Shown here: positions 53,266 to 62,809 of the stretch, one piece after another
Numbering within the stretch: position 1 is the first letter of the stretch
Layout of the letters: each line of letters opens with the position of its first letter
Assembly: GCA_910584795.1 (NCBI GenBank)
Contig: CAJUBZ010000004.1
Location: 62,001 to 126,000 of the forward strand
DNA length: 64,000 nt
Direction of reading: 5' to 3'
From: an uncultured Eubacterium sp.
Lineage (GTDB): Bacteria > Bacillota > Clostridia > Lachnospirales > Lachnospiraceae
Translations under genes and position numbers: made by a program
The notes under the pieces: generated by a model
What the model saw: only the letters and a program-made list of their open reading frames with translations
The model's database searches: none
What the model was told of the DNA's origin: nothing

Positions 53266-54270
53266 TTATCTTTTTTGTTTATACAATGTTTTCAAAGGTA
53301 CCTTACACAATATATGCAATATTATTGCAGCGGCATATGAAAACAAGACACTGGTAAACATATATATTATCGTCCCATTATTCCTTAATATTGTTTCTGT
53401 CACTGCACTGATAACAATACCGTGAACAATATAGAACTCATAAGATACTCTGTCAAAATGTTGAATTATATTTTTTAATTTTATGTTATGAATGTAACTT
53501 CCTAATTTATAAAAAAGTAAAATAAGAAATTGGTCAATACATATCATTCCATAAACAGACAAAATTCTCTCATAAAAAACTGTTTCATTTAACAGTTTTT
53601 TTCCGAAAACTGTAGCCAATACTCCAATTAACAAGATCATTAAACTGATAATCATACTTTTATAGCTCTTACTATAAGCCAATATTTTATCTCCAACGAT
53701 ATACCCTGTTCCATATACAAGTACTGCTATAATACACCAACTTAAAGTATGATTCCCAAATAGTCCACTATCTGTAACATACGCTAAAATCATTTGTAGT
53801 ACAATCAATAATGTTACAACAGCCTTTAAGAACATTCTACTTCTCATTTTTATCCATTGAATCAATGGAGTAATCAAATAGCAAATCATGATAAGCGTAA
53901 CAAACCATAGATTAATAGAGCCGATTGTTGCAACCTTAATCCCCTGCAGATTAAATCCATATAAAAAAATATGCTCCGGATAAAACTGATGCCATAACAA
54001 ATATTCAATCAGAATATCTATGGCCGCAAAAATCCATAATGGTATTAATATTCTGAAACATCTTTTCTTAAACCACTGTCCCCAATTTTTTATTTCTTTT
54101 TTTCCAAATAAAAATCCTGAAATAAATAAAAACAGAAATACTCCTGAATTACACACCTGAATAATTAAAGCCACACCAGGAAATGTTATTCTGCACAATA
54201 TATGATCAATGATTATCATAAACATCGCTGCTACTCTTATAAATTCTATTGAAAAATCTCTCTTATTCAT
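53266..54270 (-). CDS. Acyltransferase 3 family membrane protein
   Basis: A 334-aa protein with about ten membrane segments; N-terminus RDFSIEFIRVAAMFMIIIDH (His23), then SGVFLFLFISGFLFG near 47. This is the WecH/OafA-like pattern. It is the fifth acyltransferase of this family in the locus and lies directly upstream of the EpsG-like gene. Confidence 0.87.
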   Translation of the reverse strand: MNKRDFSIEFIRVAAMFMIIIDHILCRITFPGVALIIQVCNSGVFLFLFISGFLFGKKEIKNWGQWFKKRCFRILIPLWIFAAIDILIEYLLWHQFYPEHIFLYGFNLQGIKVATIGSINLWFVTLIMICYLITPLIQWIKMRSRMFLKAVVTLLIVLQMILAYVTDSGLFGNHTLSWCIIAVLVYGTGYIVGDKILAYSKSYKSMIISLMILLIGVLATVFGKKLLNETVFYERILSVYGMICIDQFLILLFYKLGSYIHNIKLKNIIQHFDRVSYEFYIVHGIVISAVTETILRNNGTIIYMFTSVLFSYAAAIILHILCKVPLKTLYKQKR

Positions 54271-54336
54271 TTCTATTAAACTAATATAACCCCTTCAACT
54301 CTATTCTATTTTCCTATCCGCATACCAACATCTATT

Positions 54337-55458
54337 TTACGTTTCTAATACCTCTTTATAAAACGCTTCCAGCCATTCTGCCTGCGCTTTAATATCAAAT
54401 CCTGCATCTGCTATCTGCTGGTATGTATCGTATTTTTCAAAATGATATGCTCTGTCTAGTATTACATCCGCCCATTTATCTGCACTATCTTCCAAAGCTA
54501 CAACATCTACATTTCCAGTAATATCACACTGAATCGGAACTTTATCAGATATAACACATGGTAAGCCGGCCGCCTGTGCCTCTACCATCGTTACCGGAAG
54601 TCCTTCAAACAGTGACGGTAAAAGAAACACATCAAACGACTGAACAACTTTGTCCACATCTTCACGTACCCCAAGAAACTGCACACAGTCTGTAAGACCA
54701 AGACTTTCCACTTTATCACGTATCTGGTTCTTTAGAGCATCATCCGCCTCTCCACCACCTACGAGCAATAACACAGTATTATTGTCTTTATCATGAACTG
54801 CCTTAAATATATCTATTAAAAAACCATGGTTTTTCTGCGGAAAAAATCTTCCGACATGACCTATTACTTTTTTTCCCTGAATTCCCAACTCCTCGCGCAT
54901 GGAATCCTGAACCTGTTTATTAAATCGATACTGCATAGCATCTACCGCATTCTTCATCACGATCACTTCATCACGATTTTTTCTGCCATACAGCCAGTCA
55001 CCTGCCTCCATGCCACAAGCAAACTTATGCGTGTTGTAATATTTTAACATGAACCGAAAATAATATCTGACTATTAGTTTGGGATTAATCCCCAACGGTC
55101 TGTTATGAGAATGTGAAATTCTCACAGGTACTCCCATTTTTTTTGCCACTTTTAGTGGCAGATAACTTCTTTCTTCCAAATTACTGTGTATAATTTTGTA
55201 TTCCGGATGTTCTGTTAAGAATTCTCTTACTTCTTTTTTATATTGTCTGAATTTGCCCGGATACATAGGACACATATGATAAACTTTTCCGCCAAGACGC
55301 TCTATCTCATCTTCATATGCTGCTCTATAATCCCTATTTGTGAGAAAATCAAACTTTATAACCTCGCGGTCAATCTTTCGCATATAGTTCATTATCATAG
55401 CTTCAGCACCACCACGGTCCATTACCGTATCCAGTACAAGTACGTGTATTGGTTCCAT
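54337..55458 (-). CDS. GT4 family glycosyltransferase
   Basis: A 373-aa GT-B enzyme. N-terminus IHVLVLDTVMDRGGAEAMIM; donor domain KVIGHVGRFFPQKNHGFLID and LFEGLPVTMVEAQAAGLP. The start at 55458 is chosen because GGGTGG lies 5 nt before it; a GTG at 55467 lacks that spacing. It is flanked by two small gaps (66 and about 150 bp), the larger of which holds no recognised feature. Confidence 0.9.
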   Translation of the reverse strand: MEPIHVLVLDTVMDRGGAEAMIMNYMRKIDREVIKFDFLTNRDYRAAYEDEIERLGGKVYHMCPMYPGKFRQYKKEVREFLTEHPEYKIIHSNLEERSYLPLKVAKKMGVPVRISHSHNRPLGINPKLIVRYYFRFMLKYYNTHKFACGMEAGDWLYGRKNRDEVIVMKNAVDAMQYRFNKQVQDSMREELGIQGKKVIGHVGRFFPQKNHGFLIDIFKAVHDKDNNTVLLLVGGGEADDALKNQIRDKVESLGLTDCVQFLGVREDVDKVVQSFDVFLLPSLFEGLPVTMVEAQAAGLPCVISDKVPIQCDITGNVDVVALEDSADKWADVILDRAYHFEKYDTYQQIADAGFDIKAQAEWLEAFYKEVLET

Positions 55459-55609
55459 ATTATCCACCCTGCCTAAATTTAAATCCCTAACCTGTTCGTT
55501 CTTTTCCTGCCGACATTATTCGTTCAATGCCGCCATAATTTTATCGATAGTATTCTATATGATTTTTATATATTAATCAAGTTTTGTCTAAAAAATAATT
55601 CTGTACTTT

Positions 55610-56098
55610 TTAACTGATAACACTTCCGTCTACCACATTTTCTCTTACTACTACTCCGGCACCAATAGTACAGTTATCCCCAATATGCACGCCTTTGCAT
55701 ATCACCACATTTGTCCCTATCCAGCAATGTTTGCCAATAACAGTCTCGGCCACACTATATCCCTGTTCTTTAATCGACTCATTTTCATCCCTGAATCTGT
55801 GATTATGATCATATACATGACTATTAGAGCCAAATATCGTACCTTCCCCAATGCATACACGTTCTAAAGCATTCAGAGAACAGCCATTATTAAAAAAGCA
55901 GTTCTTACCTATCTCAATTTTGCCTTTGCCTTCAATAGCAATATGAAAATCATGTCTCCACGTAGTTCCCTTGCCAATCTGAAGTTTTCTGCCAAATACA
56001 ATTTTATATACTATCTTTTTTATCATTGCCTTTATATGGCACCAAATCTTAATCATTTTCATTTTAAATACCTTTATCTCCCAGCGAATCTTATTCAC
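55610..56098 (-). CDS. Left-handed beta-helix (hexapeptide) acyltransferase
   Basis: Soluble, probably trimeric O-acetyltransferase of 162 aa. Hexapeptide repeats run from about 55 (GKIEIGKNCFFNNGCSLNA), with the catalytic-type His in HVYDHNHRF near 100, and end in IGTNVVICKGVHIGDNCTIG. The N-terminus is a basic helix, likely membrane-associating. It acts in the cytoplasm on a sugar before flipping, in contrast to the five membrane acyltransferases. Confidence 0.88.
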   Translation of the reverse strand: MNKIRWEIKVFKMKMIKIWCHIKAMIKKIVYKIVFGRKLQIGKGTTWRHDFHIAIEGKGKIEIGKNCFFNNGCSLNALERVCIGEGTIFGSNSHVYDHNHRFRDENESIKEQGYSVAETVIGKHCWIGTNVVICKGVHIGDNCTIGAGVVVRENVVDGSVIS

Positions 56099-56101
56099 AT
56101 G

Positions 56102-57211
56102 TTACTTTCTATCCTTTAAACGGCTATTTAACTGCTCAATGTAAAGTTCCTCATACTTCTCTACCAGCCAGCCACTATTAAAATGATTAATTATAGCATT
56201 ATAAGCATGGTCCACAATTCTCTGCTCTATTCCCTCTCGCTCCAGTCTTCCTATTACCTCTACAAACTCTTCTAAATTATTGCAGACATATCCTGAATGA
56301 TTATTGCGAATAACATCACGATTCCCTACGACATTACTTACAACACATAGTTTTTTCATATACATCGCTTCAAGTAATGATATCGGAAGTCCTTCATATC
56401 TCGATGCAAGAATAAACACATCATAACTTTTTGCATTGCTTAGTGCCTGACCGTTTTCTAACCATCCGGTTACTTTAATGTTCGAGCTGGTCAATTTATC
56501 CCTTCTCTCACCATCTCCTATCCAGACAAACTGAATATGAGGAAGCCTTTTTGCAATTTCATTAAACAATGTTGGATTTTTTTGAAAATCAGCTCTTCCC
56601 ACAGTATAAACCGTAAATTTATGGTTCTCATCCCTTTTAATCTCTTCTGCGGAATCAATTAAATTCTGAATCTTATTAATGTTAATTCCATTACTTATAA
56701 AAGTAGATTTTTTAGCAATCTTACTGCCCTGCTCCCATTCACTTTCTCCACATGCCACAGTAATACACTTTCGTTTTCCACATATTTTTTCTATGACTTT
56801 ATATATTTTTCTTTTTAATCCAGAAATATCCTGCATCAAAAAACTATAACCATGAGGCGTAAAAAACATTGTGTACTTTCTTCCACTAAATACCATGCGT
56901 CCGATAGCTCCCGCTTTAGAAGAATGTAAATGAATAATATCCGGCTGCGCATCCTTTACGATTTTTTTCAATTCAAGACAAGCACTTAAATCTTTCACTG
57001 GATTTAAACCCCTTGTAAAATTCTGCACTTCCACTAGCGACACACGTTCATCAAAATAGCTCTCATAATTGTCTGGTGTTTCACTTCTAATTCCAAGAGC
57101 AATGGTCACGTCGAAATCTTCGCACATTCCATTTGCCAGTTCTACCAAATATGTAAAAACTCCACCACCCATTGCTTCAACAATATGTAAAATCTTCCTC
57201 TTTTCTTTCAT
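56102..57211 (-). CDS. GT4 family glycosyltransferase
   Basis: A 369-aa GT-B enzyme: ILHIVEAMGGGVFTYLVELA near the N-terminus, TVYTVGRADFQKNP and YEGLPISLLEAMYMKK in the donor domain. The GGGVFTYL loop recalls rhamnosyl- and galactosyltransferases such as EpsF/WcaC-like enzymes. It is the first GT downstream of the rhamnose genes, so a rhamnosyl donor is plausible but unproven. Confidence 0.9.
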   Translation of the reverse strand: MKEKRKILHIVEAMGGGVFTYLVELANGMCEDFDVTIALGIRSETPDNYESYFDERVSLVEVQNFTRGLNPVKDLSACLELKKIVKDAQPDIIHLHSSKAGAIGRMVFSGRKYTMFFTPHGYSFLMQDISGLKRKIYKVIEKICGKRKCITVACGESEWEQGSKIAKKSTFISNGININKIQNLIDSAEEIKRDENHKFTVYTVGRADFQKNPTLFNEIAKRLPHIQFVWIGDGERRDKLTSSNIKVTGWLENGQALSNAKSYDVFILASRYEGLPISLLEAMYMKKLCVVSNVVGNRDVIRNNHSGYVCNNLEEFVEVIGRLEREGIEQRIVDHAYNAIINHFNSGWLVEKYEELYIEQLNSRLKDRK

Positions 57212-57241
57212 TTGTATACCCCATCAATCTTATTCTATATC

Positions 57242-57844
57242 CTAAAATTTAAATGTATCGTTTAATCCCTTCATTAATTCATCCTTTTCACTTAATTTAA
57301 GTGGCGTTCCATCCTCCATAACATATCCGGCTGCAGATGCATTTCCCTGATATTCACCTGTTACTTCAGGCCACTCAACACCTAAATCAGGATCATTCCA
57401 TGCAATCCCGCCTTCATCCCCAGGATGATAAAAATCTGTCACCTTATAACAAAACTCTGCTTCTTCAGACAATACTAAAAATCCGTGAGCAAAACCTGCC
57501 GGAACATAAAACTGCTTTTTATTTTCCTCTGACAAACGAATTCCAAACCACTCACCATATGTTTCTGAATCTCTTCTCAAATCTACTGCCACATCGAAAA
57601 CTTCCCCTTTTATTACTCTGACAAGCTTTGCCTGTGGAAATTCTTTCTGGTAATGTAGTCCTCTCAGTACTCCTTTTGTACTCATAGATTGATTATCTTG
57701 AACGAATTCTACATCAATCCCTGCTTCTTTCATATCATTCTGATTATAGGTTTCCATAAAATATCCTCTGTCATCCCCATGAACTGTTGGCTCTATAACA
57801 ACCAAATCCTTTATGTTCGTTTTTGTTACTTTAATCTGTCCCAT
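57242..57844 (-). CDS. rfbC: dTDP-4-dehydrorhamnose 3,5-epimerase
   Basis: Third enzyme of dTDP-L-rhamnose synthesis; a cupin of 200 aa. Family motifs are HGDDRGYFMETYN (19-31), VLRGLHYQ with the catalytic His near 65, and FYVPAGFAHGFLVL near 116. AAGGAG lies upstream. It follows rfbD in the order rfbB-rfbD-rfbC. rfbA (glucose-1-phosphate thymidylyltransferase) is not in the window and must be elsewhere. Confidence 0.95.
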   Translation of the reverse strand: MGQIKVTKTNIKDLVVIEPTVHGDDRGYFMETYNQNDMKEAGIDVEFVQDNQSMSTKGVLRGLHYQKEFPQAKLVRVIKGEVFDVAVDLRRDSETYGEWFGIRLSEENKKQFYVPAGFAHGFLVLSEEAEFCYKVTDFYHPGDEGGIAWNDPDLGVEWPEVTGEYQGNASAAGYVMEDGTPLKLSEKDELMKGLNDTFKF

Positions 57845-57878
57845 AATCTTTATCTCTCCTTCATATATTTATCAATTA

Positions 57879-58754
57879 CTATTCCATTATTTCTCGAATA
57901 TATCTTGCAACTGCATCCTGCCATACTGGCAATGGTTCAAATCCTTTTTCTTTCAATTTGCCCTTTTCCATTCTACTGTTAGATGGTCGTTTTGCCTTGG
58001 ACGGATACTGTTCACTTCCTACAGGAATTATTTCTACATGGTTATATTTATCATCTATCTTACCAGCCTGTTTCATAATTTCCACTGTAAAGTCGTACCA
58101 GCTGATAAATTCACCCTCATTTGCCACATGATAAATACCATATTTATCGCTTTCTGCCATATCAACTAGCAATCGTGCCAAATCATAAGTATATGTCGGA
58201 CTCCCAACCTGATCATTTACAACTGTTATTTTATCATGTGTTTTTCCTAAATTTAACATTGTCTTTACAAAATTTTTTCCATTCTTTCCAAAAACCCATG
58301 AGATTCTTACAATAAAATATTTCTCCATTATTTTCTGAATAGCAATCTCCGCCTCAGCCTTTGACTGACCATAAACATTTAATGGATTCCTTTCATCTTC
58401 TGTTTTCCAAGGTTCTTGACCCTGTCCGTCAAATACATAATCGGTACTTAAAAATAACAGTTTTGCATTTATTTTTTCGCATGCTGTTGCAATATATTCT
58501 GTTCCCGTTTTGTTTACCGCAAAAACTTTCGAAATATTCTCCTCATCCTCTGCAGCATCCACTGCAGTCCATGCCGCACAATGAACGACTACCTCTGGAG
58601 ACTCCTTGCTGAATAATCTGTTTACAGACTCCTCATCTGTAATATCCATTTCTTCAATATCTACACCGATGGCTTCATATCCTCGTTTTTCTAATTCTTT
58701 AACTACATCAAAACCTAATTGTCCTTTTACACCTGTTACTAAAATCTTCATCAT
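57879..58754 (-). CDS. rfbD: dTDP-4-dehydrorhamnose reductase
   Basis: Last step of dTDP-L-rhamnose synthesis, NADPH-dependent. The 291-aa SDR-fold protein has ILVTGVKGQLG (4-14), STDYVFDGQ near 103 and the catalytic YGQSKAEAE near 130. It lies 34 bp before rfbC and 69 bp after rfbB; that latter gap holds a hairpin that may weaken read-through. Confidence 0.95.
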   Translation of the reverse strand: MMKILVTGVKGQLGFDVVKELEKRGYEAIGVDIEEMDITDEESVNRLFSKESPEVVVHCAAWTAVDAAEDEENISKVFAVNKTGTEYIATACEKINAKLLFLSTDYVFDGQGQEPWKTEDERNPLNVYGQSKAEAEIAIQKIMEKYFIVRISWVFGKNGKNFVKTMLNLGKTHDKITVVNDQVGSPTYTYDLARLLVDMAESDKYGIYHVANEGEFISWYDFTVEIMKQAGKIDDKYNHVEIIPVGSEQYPSKAKRPSNSRMEKGKLKEKGFEPLPVWQDAVARYIREIME

Positions 58755-58771
58755 TACTCCTACTATTTTAT

Positions 58772-58806
58772 AAAAGGGAGAACGAAATAATCTTTGTCTC
58801 CCCTTT
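58772..58806 (-). terminator. Attenuator-like hairpin between rfbB and rfbD
   Basis: AAAAGGGAGA (58772-58781) pairs with TCTCCCCTTT (58797-58806) around a 15-nt loop; a TTTTATAAAA run follows on the - strand. The stem is modest, so partial termination is the likely effect. Confidence 0.5.
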
Positions 58807-58823
58807 AGTTGTCTATTATTTTT

Positions 58824-59852
58824 CTAAGCTCTGTCTTTATCTACATACATTTTTTCAAAATAATTCTGATACTCGCCGCTTATAATATTCTCCCACCAGT
58901 CTTTATGATTTAAATACCAGTCAATTGTCATCTTAATGCCGTCCTCAAACTTCGTTTCCGGAAGCCATCCTAAATCATTATGAATCTTTGTAGGATCAAT
59001 GGCATATCTCATGTCATGACCCGGTCTGTCTGTCACAAAAGTGATCAGGCTTTCCGGTTTTCCTAACTGCTGTAGGACTGTCTTTACCACTTCCAGATTC
59101 GATTTCTCGTTATGTCCTCCTACATTGTAAACCTCGCCTACTTTTCCCTCACGCATTACTAGATCTATCGCAATACAATGGTCTTTTACATATAACCAGT
59201 CTCTTACATTCTCTCCCTTTCCATATACCGGAAGACTTTCATCTGCTAAAGCTCTGGCAATAATCAATGGTATTAGTTTCTCCGGGAAATGATACGGACC
59301 GTAATTATTACTGCATCTTGTAATTGTAACCGGCAGGCCATATGTTCTGTAATATGCCATTACTAACAAATCTGCTCCCGCCTTTGATGATGAATATGGT
59401 GATGATGTATGAATTGGTGTATCTTCCGTAAAGAATAAATCAGGTCTGTCTAAAGGCAGATCACCATATACTTCATCCGTTGATACCTGATGAAATCTTT
59501 TTATTCCATACTTTCTACATGCATCCATCAATACCTGAGTTCCCATTATATTTGTTTTCAGGAATATGCCCGGATCCTCTATCGAACGATCCACGTGAGA
59601 TTCTGCAGCAAAGTTTACTACAATATCCGGCTTTTCCTCTTCAAACAAATTCTCCACAAATTCCTTATCTGCAATATCTCCCTTTACAAATCTAAAATTA
59701 GGATTTTTCATTGCATCTTCTAATGTTGCTAAATTTCCTGCATATGTTAACTTATCCAGACAGATAATTCTGTCCTCCGGATGTTTTTCCAATTCTAAAT
59801 AAACAAAATTACTCCCGATAAAACCGGCTCCGCCTGTCACAACAATATTCAT
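58824..59852 (-). CDS. rfbB: dTDP-glucose 4,6-dehydratase
   Basis: Second enzyme of dTDP-L-rhamnose synthesis, NAD+-dependent. The 342-aa extended-SDR protein has VTGGAGFIGSNFVYLE (5-20), STDEVYGDLP near 123 and catalytic YSSSKAGAD near 153, then CSNNYGPYHFPEKLIP. Standard length. It is first of the three rhamnose genes in the direction of transcription. Confidence 0.97.
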   Translation of the reverse strand: MNIVVTGGAGFIGSNFVYLELEKHPEDRIICLDKLTYAGNLATLEDAMKNPNFRFVKGDIADKEFVENLFEEEKPDIVVNFAAESHVDRSIEDPGIFLKTNIMGTQVLMDACRKYGIKRFHQVSTDEVYGDLPLDRPDLFFTEDTPIHTSSPYSSSKAGADLLVMAYYRTYGLPVTITRCSNNYGPYHFPEKLIPLIIARALADESLPVYGKGENVRDWLYVKDHCIAIDLVMREGKVGEVYNVGGHNEKSNLEVVKTVLQQLGKPESLITFVTDRPGHDMRYAIDPTKIHNDLGWLPETKFEDGIKMTIDWYLNHKDWWENIISGEYQNYFEKMYVDKDRA

Positions 59853-59942
59853 AATAAATCATTTCTCCTTTTCTATAATTCAATAACTTTAATCATATAT
59901 TATAAATGTCTATATTTTATCATTTACCGCCATATTTTGCAA

Positions 59943-61067
59943 TTAATTTAAGCATTTATCAACAGTATTTAATGCCTCTTCGACTACATTATGCATATCA
60001 TAGTACTTATACATTCCCAGCCTTCCTCCAAAAATTACATTCGCTTCCTGTTCTGCCAGTTTTTTATACTTTGCATAAAGTTTATTGTTTCTGTTGTCAT
60101 TCATTGGATAATAAGGTTCATCCCCCTTTTGCCAATCAGACGGATACTCCCTTGTAATAACAGTTCCTTGTACAGAACCACTCTTTTCTCCCTGACATAA
60201 AAATTCAAAATGCTTATGCTCAATAATCCTTGTGTACGGTACATCATATTCGGTGTAATTAACCACTGCATTCCCCTGATAATTATCAACATCCAGCTTC
60301 TCAGTTTCAAATCTCAAAGAACGGTACTCCAATTCACCATAACAATAATCAAAATATTCATCAATCATTCCCGTAAATACAACTTTTTCTGCCTGTTTCA
60401 TTAATTCCTCTTTTTGCTCAAAAAAGTCTGTATTCAGTTTTACTTCCACACCCTCCAGCATTCTTTCAATAATCTGTGTATATCCACCTGTTGGTATCCC
60501 TTGATATCTATCATTAAAGTAGTTGTTATCATAGGTAAATCTTACCGGTAGTCTTTTAATAATAAAACTTGGCAGCTCCCTACACGGTCTTCCCCACTGT
60601 TTCCCCGTATATCCTTCTATCAGTTTTTCATATATATCCTTACCAACCATAGAAATTGCCTGTTCTTCCAAATTCTGTGGTTCTTTTATTCCTGCTTCTT
60701 TTACCTGCTCATCAATCTTATTCTTTGCCTCCTCCGGAGTTTTCACTCCCCACATACGGCTGAACGTATTCATATTAAAAGGAAGATTATATAGTTCATC
60801 CTTATACACCGCCACTGGTGAATTAGTATATCTGTTAAACTCAGCAAATTGGTTGACATAATCCCATACTTTTTTATTGTTCGTATGGAATATATGTGCT
60901 CCGTATTTATGCACCTGAATTCCATCCATATTCTCTGTATAAATATTTCCTGCGATATGAGACCTCTTATCAATAACTAAGACTCTCTTCCCTGCTTTAT
61001 TTGCCTCATGAGCAAAAATACTTCCAAAAAGACCTGCTCCTACTATTAAAAAATCATACATACTCAT
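59943..61067 (-). CDS. glf: UDP-galactopyranose mutase
   Basis: Converts UDP-galactopyranose to UDP-galactofuranose, using reduced FAD. The 374-aa protein has the FAD-binding VGAGLFGSIFAHEA (9-22) and GNIYTENMDGIQVHKYGAHI near 40, with GYTGKQWGRP near 155 and PTGGYTQIIE near 191. It implies that the polymer holds galactofuranose. The start overlaps the kinase-like gene upstream by 4 bp. Confidence 0.97.
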   Translation of the reverse strand: MSMYDFLIVGAGLFGSIFAHEANKAGKRVLVIDKRSHIAGNIYTENMDGIQVHKYGAHIFHTNNKKVWDYVNQFAEFNRYTNSPVAVYKDELYNLPFNMNTFSRMWGVKTPEEAKNKIDEQVKEAGIKEPQNLEEQAISMVGKDIYEKLIEGYTGKQWGRPCRELPSFIIKRLPVRFTYDNNYFNDRYQGIPTGGYTQIIERMLEGVEVKLNTDFFEQKEELMKQAEKVVFTGMIDEYFDYCYGELEYRSLRFETEKLDVDNYQGNAVVNYTEYDVPYTRIIEHKHFEFLCQGEKSGSVQGTVITREYPSDWQKGDEPYYPMNDNRNNKLYAKYKKLAEQEANVIFGGRLGMYKYYDMHNVVEEALNTVDKCLN

Positions 61068-62194
61068 ATCCTTTCATTTTCTTTTAACAAATACTCCAGT
61101 AACTCTAGCCAAATCTCCAATTGTTTCCCAATCCGTTTACAGTCACCATCAGTCCTGTGATAATAAAATCCTATAATATATAATAGATAACAACCATATA
61201 TAACATCTGTATCTGACATATATTCTTTCAATATTCCCTGATAGCTTTCATATAATTTTATCGTTTCACTGGCATCATTACTTTTCCCCAAGATTGATAA
61301 TTGTGTTAAATAATGAAAAACATCAATATAAGCAGGCATCATTCTTAAACAATATTCAAAATCGAAACTGTTTAGCTCCCCATTCTGATAATAAACATTC
61401 CACGGAGTATAATCTCCATGACAAAATGCGACGGGCAGACCTTTCTCTTCTGCATATGTTTCAACCCATTTTACTGCAGATAAAATTATTTTTTCTTCAG
61501 TCTTTCCTAATTTCGCTGCATTATCTTTTAAATATTGAACTAATATATAAAATTCAGATAATTCATATCTTACCTGGAACTGCGTTTTTTTTACTATATT
61601 ATGAATAAATTCAATCTGCTTTCTGCCAAATTCCAATCGAACCGGCTGCCTTAAAGGTTTGTTTGTTGATTGTACAAAAATTTTCAAATCTCCAACCTCC
61701 CTTTCCCCCAAGACCTTCGGAATATTATTAATGCCTTTTTTCTCCAAAAATTTTAACCCATCAATTTCCCTTGAGAAATTTTCCAAAACTTCCGGTTCCC
61801 TTGTTATTTTCCCATAACATAAAATTTTCTGTTCGTTATATATTTGAAGCGTCACTTTATTGTTTTGTTTTGAAGTTGTATCGCCCATATATGCTGCTAT
61901 ATATACCTCTTCCCCATTCACAATACTCTTTAAATATGAATGTATCTGAGAATGAAACGATAATTTCCTTCTATAAACTCCAACCTTCCCTAAAATAATT
62001 TTGCTTTTACAAAAAAATCTTATACAGGACTTTAAAACCTTTCCTTTTATTGTGGATGGCTGATACATCTCAAGTGCAGGTTCGCAATTTTCTTCCGGAA
62101 TTAGCCATACTTTATTACTATGAGAAAAACAGATATAATCTTTTCCGCTTTGATCTTCTACAAACAATCTCTCTAACAAATCTCTCTCAAACAT
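61064..62194 (-). CDS. APH/choline-kinase-like phosphotransferase
   Basis: A 376-aa protein with a kinase-like fold. The catalytic loop HGDYTPWN near 258-265 and the metal motif DFEY near 277 match the aminoglycoside/choline/ethanolamine kinase group. The N-terminal half is less conserved. No resistance context is present. In a polysaccharide locus it may phosphorylate a sugar, a polyol or a head group to make a phospho-decorated residue; the substrate is unknown. It overlaps glf by 4 bp. Confidence 0.72.
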   Translation of the reverse strand: MFERDLLERLFVEDQSGKDYICFSHSNKVWLIPEENCEPALEMYQPSTIKGKVLKSCIRFFCKSKIILGKVGVYRRKLSFHSQIHSYLKSIVNGEEVYIAAYMGDTTSKQNNKVTLQIYNEQKILCYGKITREPEVLENFSREIDGLKFLEKKGINNIPKVLGEREVGDLKIFVQSTNKPLRQPVRLEFGRKQIEFIHNIVKKTQFQVRYELSEFYILVQYLKDNAAKLGKTEEKIILSAVKWVETYAEEKGLPVAFCHGDYTPWNVYYQNGELNSFDFEYCLRMMPAYIDVFHYLTQLSILGKSNDASETIKLYESYQGILKEYMSDTDVIYGCYLLYIIGFYYHRTDGDCKRIGKQLEIWLELLEYLLKENERI

Positions 62195-62254
62195 ACTCCA
62201 CCTTGTCTTGTACCTTCATATCAATTGTTATGCCTTCCTGTCTTTTATAATCAT

Positions 62255-62794
62255 TTATTTTATCCATTTCCTATATATCCAATATCCTATTTCTATACCA
62301 AACATATTCATAATAACATCTTCCGTTTGTACTACACCGCATTTTAAAAGCAGCTGAATAAGCTCAATCAATAAGCTTACCAAGAAACCTAAACACAGGC
62401 ACTTTTTTGAACTTTGTAAAACTCCTATAATCTTTGGTGCTAAAATTCCAAAAGGAATAAATATTGCAGCATTGGCCAAGGCATATAATATTATATACCT
62501 AATTCCCCCCGGTGTATTAAATGGTATTAAATCAATAACGTTAACACTTCCAATGGTTCTGCTGAAGATTGTTATATCAAATAAAATCATTAAATATGCT
62601 GCAAATATTATGACATCTCTTCTTTTACTTCTTTTTATTTGAATTCCTTTGACTTTTTCTAAAACTGCTATAATAAAGAATGTAATAACTGCCACTAACA
62701 TTCCTGCCGGCAAAGCCTGAATAACTGTTGTAAACATTTGAAATATATTGATTAATAATTTATCCCCTATTTGATTTACATAACATATTTCCAT
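62255..62794 (-). CDS. VanZ family membrane protein
   Basis: A 179-aa protein with about four or five membrane segments and the VanZ-type ILFDITIFSRTIG and LIPFNTPGG segments near 71-96, followed by AAIFIPFGIL near 110. VanZ-like proteins occur in glycopeptide resistance and widely in surface-polysaccharide loci, where their role is not established. No other van gene is in the window, so a resistance function is unlikely. Confidence 0.85.
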   Translation of the reverse strand: MEICYVNQIGDKLLINIFQMFTTVIQALPAGMLVAVITFFIIAVLEKVKGIQIKRSKRRDVIIFAAYLMILFDITIFSRTIGSVNVIDLIPFNTPGGIRYIILYALANAAIFIPFGILAPKIIGVLQSSKKCLCLGFLVSLLIELIQLLLKCGVVQTEDVIMNMFGIEIGYWIYRKWIK

Positions 62795-62809
62795 CGTATG
62801 GTCACTCTC

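Noticed and set aside
55459..55609. Possible small gene or RNA in the gap between a GT4 gene and the hexapeptide acyltransferase
   Set aside because: No ORF with an RBS, and no stable hairpin or promoter of note.
57242..59852. Rhamnose genes as a complete rfbABCD set
   Set aside because: rfbA is absent from the window; only rfbB, rfbD and rfbC are present.
62255..62794. VanZ as a sign of a glycopeptide resistance cluster
   Set aside because: No vanHAX, vanS or vanR; it is embedded in a polysaccharide operon, where VanZ-like genes are common.
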